Below, piece after piece: positions 31,707 through 33,148 of a DNA stretch of 33,148 nucleotides. Origin of the DNA: an uncultured Myxococcales bacterium (GTDB taxonomy: Bacteria > Myxococcota_A > UBA9042); assembly GCA_937915965.1 (NCBI GenBank), contig CALGHC010000821.1, positions 1-33,148 of the forward strand, written 5' to 3'. How positions within the stretch are numbered: the stretch's first letter is position 1; the number at the start of each line of letters is the position of its first letter. Below the pieces are notes generated by a model. That model saw only the letters and a list, made by a program, of their open reading frames with translations, made no database searches and was not told the DNA's origin. Position numbers and translations under genes: made by a program.

Positions 31707-32747
31707 ATGAGCCAACTCGAACGACAGGCCGTCGACGAACTCCCCGCCCGCATCGAGGCCTGGCTCGGCGTGCCGGTTCGGGTCGAGCGAGAAGTCCGCA
31801 GGGCAGGCACCAAGTTCGACCTGGTCATCCATACATCGACCAGCGCCTTCGTCTTCGAGGTGAAGGGGCGAGACGACTTGGCGACCCTGGAGCGTGCGTA
31901 CCATCATCTCCGAGCGTACACCGAGTTGGACGCCAGCGCCGTCCCTGTTCTCGTCGTGCCCTTCATGGGGCCGACGGGCAGGGGGTGGGCCGAGGAGCGT
32001 GGCCTCGCCTGGATGGATCTGTCTGGGAACGCCGACGTCCGGGCTCCTGGCGTCCGGGTGTTGATCGAGGGCAAGTCCAACCTCTTCACCTCGCCGGGGA
32101 GGCCGTCGACCGCCTTCAGCCCGAAAGGATCCCGCCTCGCCCGGGTCCTGCTCGCCGACCCAGAGCGTGCGTGGCGACAGGTCGAGCTCGTGGGGGAGAC
32201 GGGACTCAGCGCCGGCTACGTCAGCAAGGTCGTTGGTCGGCTGCTCGACGACGGCCTGTTGGCGAGGAGAGGCGCCGGCGCCGTTCTGTCCCCAAAACCC
32301 GGCCTGCTCCTCGACGCCTGGGCACAGGACTACAACTTCAGCAAGCACGAGGTCCTGCGCTACCACATGGTCGGACGCACCGGCCTGAAGGTCTTGCGTG
32401 GACTTGCCGAGCGCCTTGGAGAGGTGGACGACCTGCAGTGGGCCGCCACTGGCTTGGCTGCCGCTTGGCTGCAGGACGGCTTTGCCGACTTCCGGCTCGT
32501 CTCGGCCTTCGTCTCACGGCCACCGGCCGAGCGCGAGGCCCCGGCGCTGCGGCGGGTCGACAAGGGGGAGAACGTCTGGCTGATCGTGCCCAACGACGAG
32601 GGGGTGTTCCACGGCGTCGCCGACAATGAGGGCGTCCCCTGTGTACTCCCGGTGCAAACGTGGCTGGACCTCGCTGGACATCCGGAGCGTTCCGAGGAGG
32701 CCGCCGAACACCTGCGGTCGAGCCGCCTGACTTGGAGCAACCGATGA
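31707..32747 (+). CDS. AbiEi-like regulator with N-terminal nuclease-like domain
   Basis: The 346-residue product has an N-terminal alpha/beta domain containing Asp-x12-Glu-x-Lys ('FDLVIHTS...FVFEVKGR'), the spacing of PD-(D/E)XK nuclease-like folds. A winged helix follows (about residues 150-190, 'VELVGETGLSAGYVSKVVGR', 'LLDDGLLARRG'), then a C-terminal alpha/beta domain. This plan matches AbiEi-type antitoxins (PF09952-like) that precede nucleotidyltransferase toxins. Its stop overlaps the start of such a gene by 4 nt (ATGA). The ATG at 31707 has AAAGGAAAC directly upstream, which is also part of the operator, so self-regulation is likely. Whether the nuclease-like site is active is unknown. 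Confidence 0.82.
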   Translation: MSQLERQAVDELPARIEAWLGVPVRVEREVRRAGTKFDLVIHTSTSAFVFEVKGRDDLATLERAYHHLRAYTELDASAVPVLVVPFMGPTGRGWAEERGLAWMDLSGNADVRAPGVRVLIEGKSNLFTSPGRPSTAFSPKGSRLARVLLADPERAWRQVELVGETGLSAGYVSKVVGRLLDDGLLARRGAGAVLSPKPGLLLDAWAQDYNFSKHEVLRYHMVGRTGLKVLRGLAERLGEVDDLQWAATGLAAAWLQDGFADFRLVSAFVSRPPAEREAPALRRVDKGENVWLIVPNDEGVFHGVADNEGVPCVLPVQTWLDLAGHPERSEEAAEHLRSSRLTWSNR

Positions 32748-33148
32748 CCGACCCGAAGTACGCCTCCGACTACGACAGGGGATTGGCTGGCGAGGCTCGC
32801 GGCTGTGCCTGACGGCGGCCACGATCCTGGGCGACCTTCTCGACGACATCGTTGTGGTCGGCGGGCTGGTGCCGTACCTCATCGTCGATCAGGAGCAAGC
32901 CGCCGAGCCGCACGTCGGCACCCGTGATCTGGATCTGGGCCTCGCCCTGGCCGTGCTCGATGGCGGGCGCTACGAGGAGATCAGCGAGAGCCTTCGTCGG
33001 GAGGGCTTCAAGGCAATGGTGATGGACGACGGCGGGATCCGGCGGCCCACTTGGGTGCTCCCGGGCACGCTCATCAGCATCGACTTTCTCATCTGCCACA
33101 GACCGCGCTATCTGATCCTCCCAAGGTCGCCTGAACTGATCACCCCCA
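32744..33148 (+). pseudogene. Nucleotidyltransferase toxin partner, frameshifted and cut by the window end
   Basis: The ATG at 32744 overlaps the regulator stop, and the first 22 codons read 'MTDPKYASDYDRGLAGEARG', Cys, Ala, then TGA (32810-32812). From 32809 another frame continues open to the window end as 'LTAATILGDLLDDIVVVGGL', 'VPYLIVDQ' and 'HVGTRDLDLGLALAVLD', a nucleotidyltransferase with Gly-Gly and Asp-x-Asp motifs, then 'ISIDFLI'. Removing one TG from the TGTG at 32804-32807 joins the two frames as ...Gly-Cys-Leu-Thr-Ala. The break is thus a 2-bp duplication: a real mutation, a slippage switch or a sequencing error. The C terminus is outside the window. Confidence 0.8.

Overview
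The window is about 33 kb of GC-rich, gene-dense DNA. It probably comes from a Gram-negative myxobacterium-like organism (Myxococcota or a related deltaproteobacterial lineage). The reasons are an FtsE-FtsX-EnvC divisome operon, many secreted lipoproteins with Asp/Gly/Ala-rich linkers after the lipobox, outer-membrane barrels, and two large proteins combining Cys-rich 'CDDGN' repeats with a fibrinogen-like domain. No taxonomic marker such as rRNA is present, so this is inference.

Layout. Positions 95-3705 (minus strand) hold ftsE, ftsX, an EnvC-like M23 protein and a small lipoprotein. Positions 4151-8475 (plus) hold an outer-membrane barrel with a strong terminator, a lipoprotein parvulin/SurA-type isomerase, and glycine dehydrogenase subunit 2 (gcvPB). 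Positions 8497-11108 (minus) hold an aldo/keto reductase, rpe and a lamin-tail-domain lipoprotein. Positions 11309-18315 (plus) hold a DUF368 polyprenyl-phosphate transporter, an unusual double radical-SAM protein, and a lipoprotein with 28 alternating Cys-rich repeats plus a fibrinogen-like domain. Positions 18426-22166 (minus) hold a LolA-like protein, a second fibrinogen-like protein and a two-domain SpeD-like protein. Positions 22247-26098 (plus) hold a DUF1302-like outer-membrane protein, hflK and hflC.

From about 26.1 kb to the end the character changes. After a half-size GDT1-family transporter gene and a methyltransferase gene comes a dense toxin-antitoxin island: RHH antitoxin plus truncated GNAT toxin, collapsed HigB/HigA remnants fused in frame to the methyltransferase, a Phd/ParE pair, an intact HigB/HigA pair, an AbiEi/AbiEii pair, and a second AbiEi-like/nucleotidyltransferase pair cut by the window end. 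Four degenerate direct repeats, each 68 bp with the boundaries chosen here and all in the same orientation, separate the last four modules so that each interval holds exactly one module with its own promoter and operator-like palindromes. This looks like a cassette array, but I see no integrase and no canonical attC motif. Several modules are damaged: a deletion scar, a missing AbiEii motif and a 2-bp frameshift. That suggests an actively turning-over region.

A second theme is short tandem repeats at gene edges between 18.3 and 22.5 kb: an 8-bp repeat against a stop codon, a 15-bp repeat forming a signal-peptide core, a 12-bp repeat multiplying a Shine-Dalgarno sequence, and a 9-bp repeat in another signal peptide. 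All four could change copy number by replication slippage and alter export or translation of envelope proteins.
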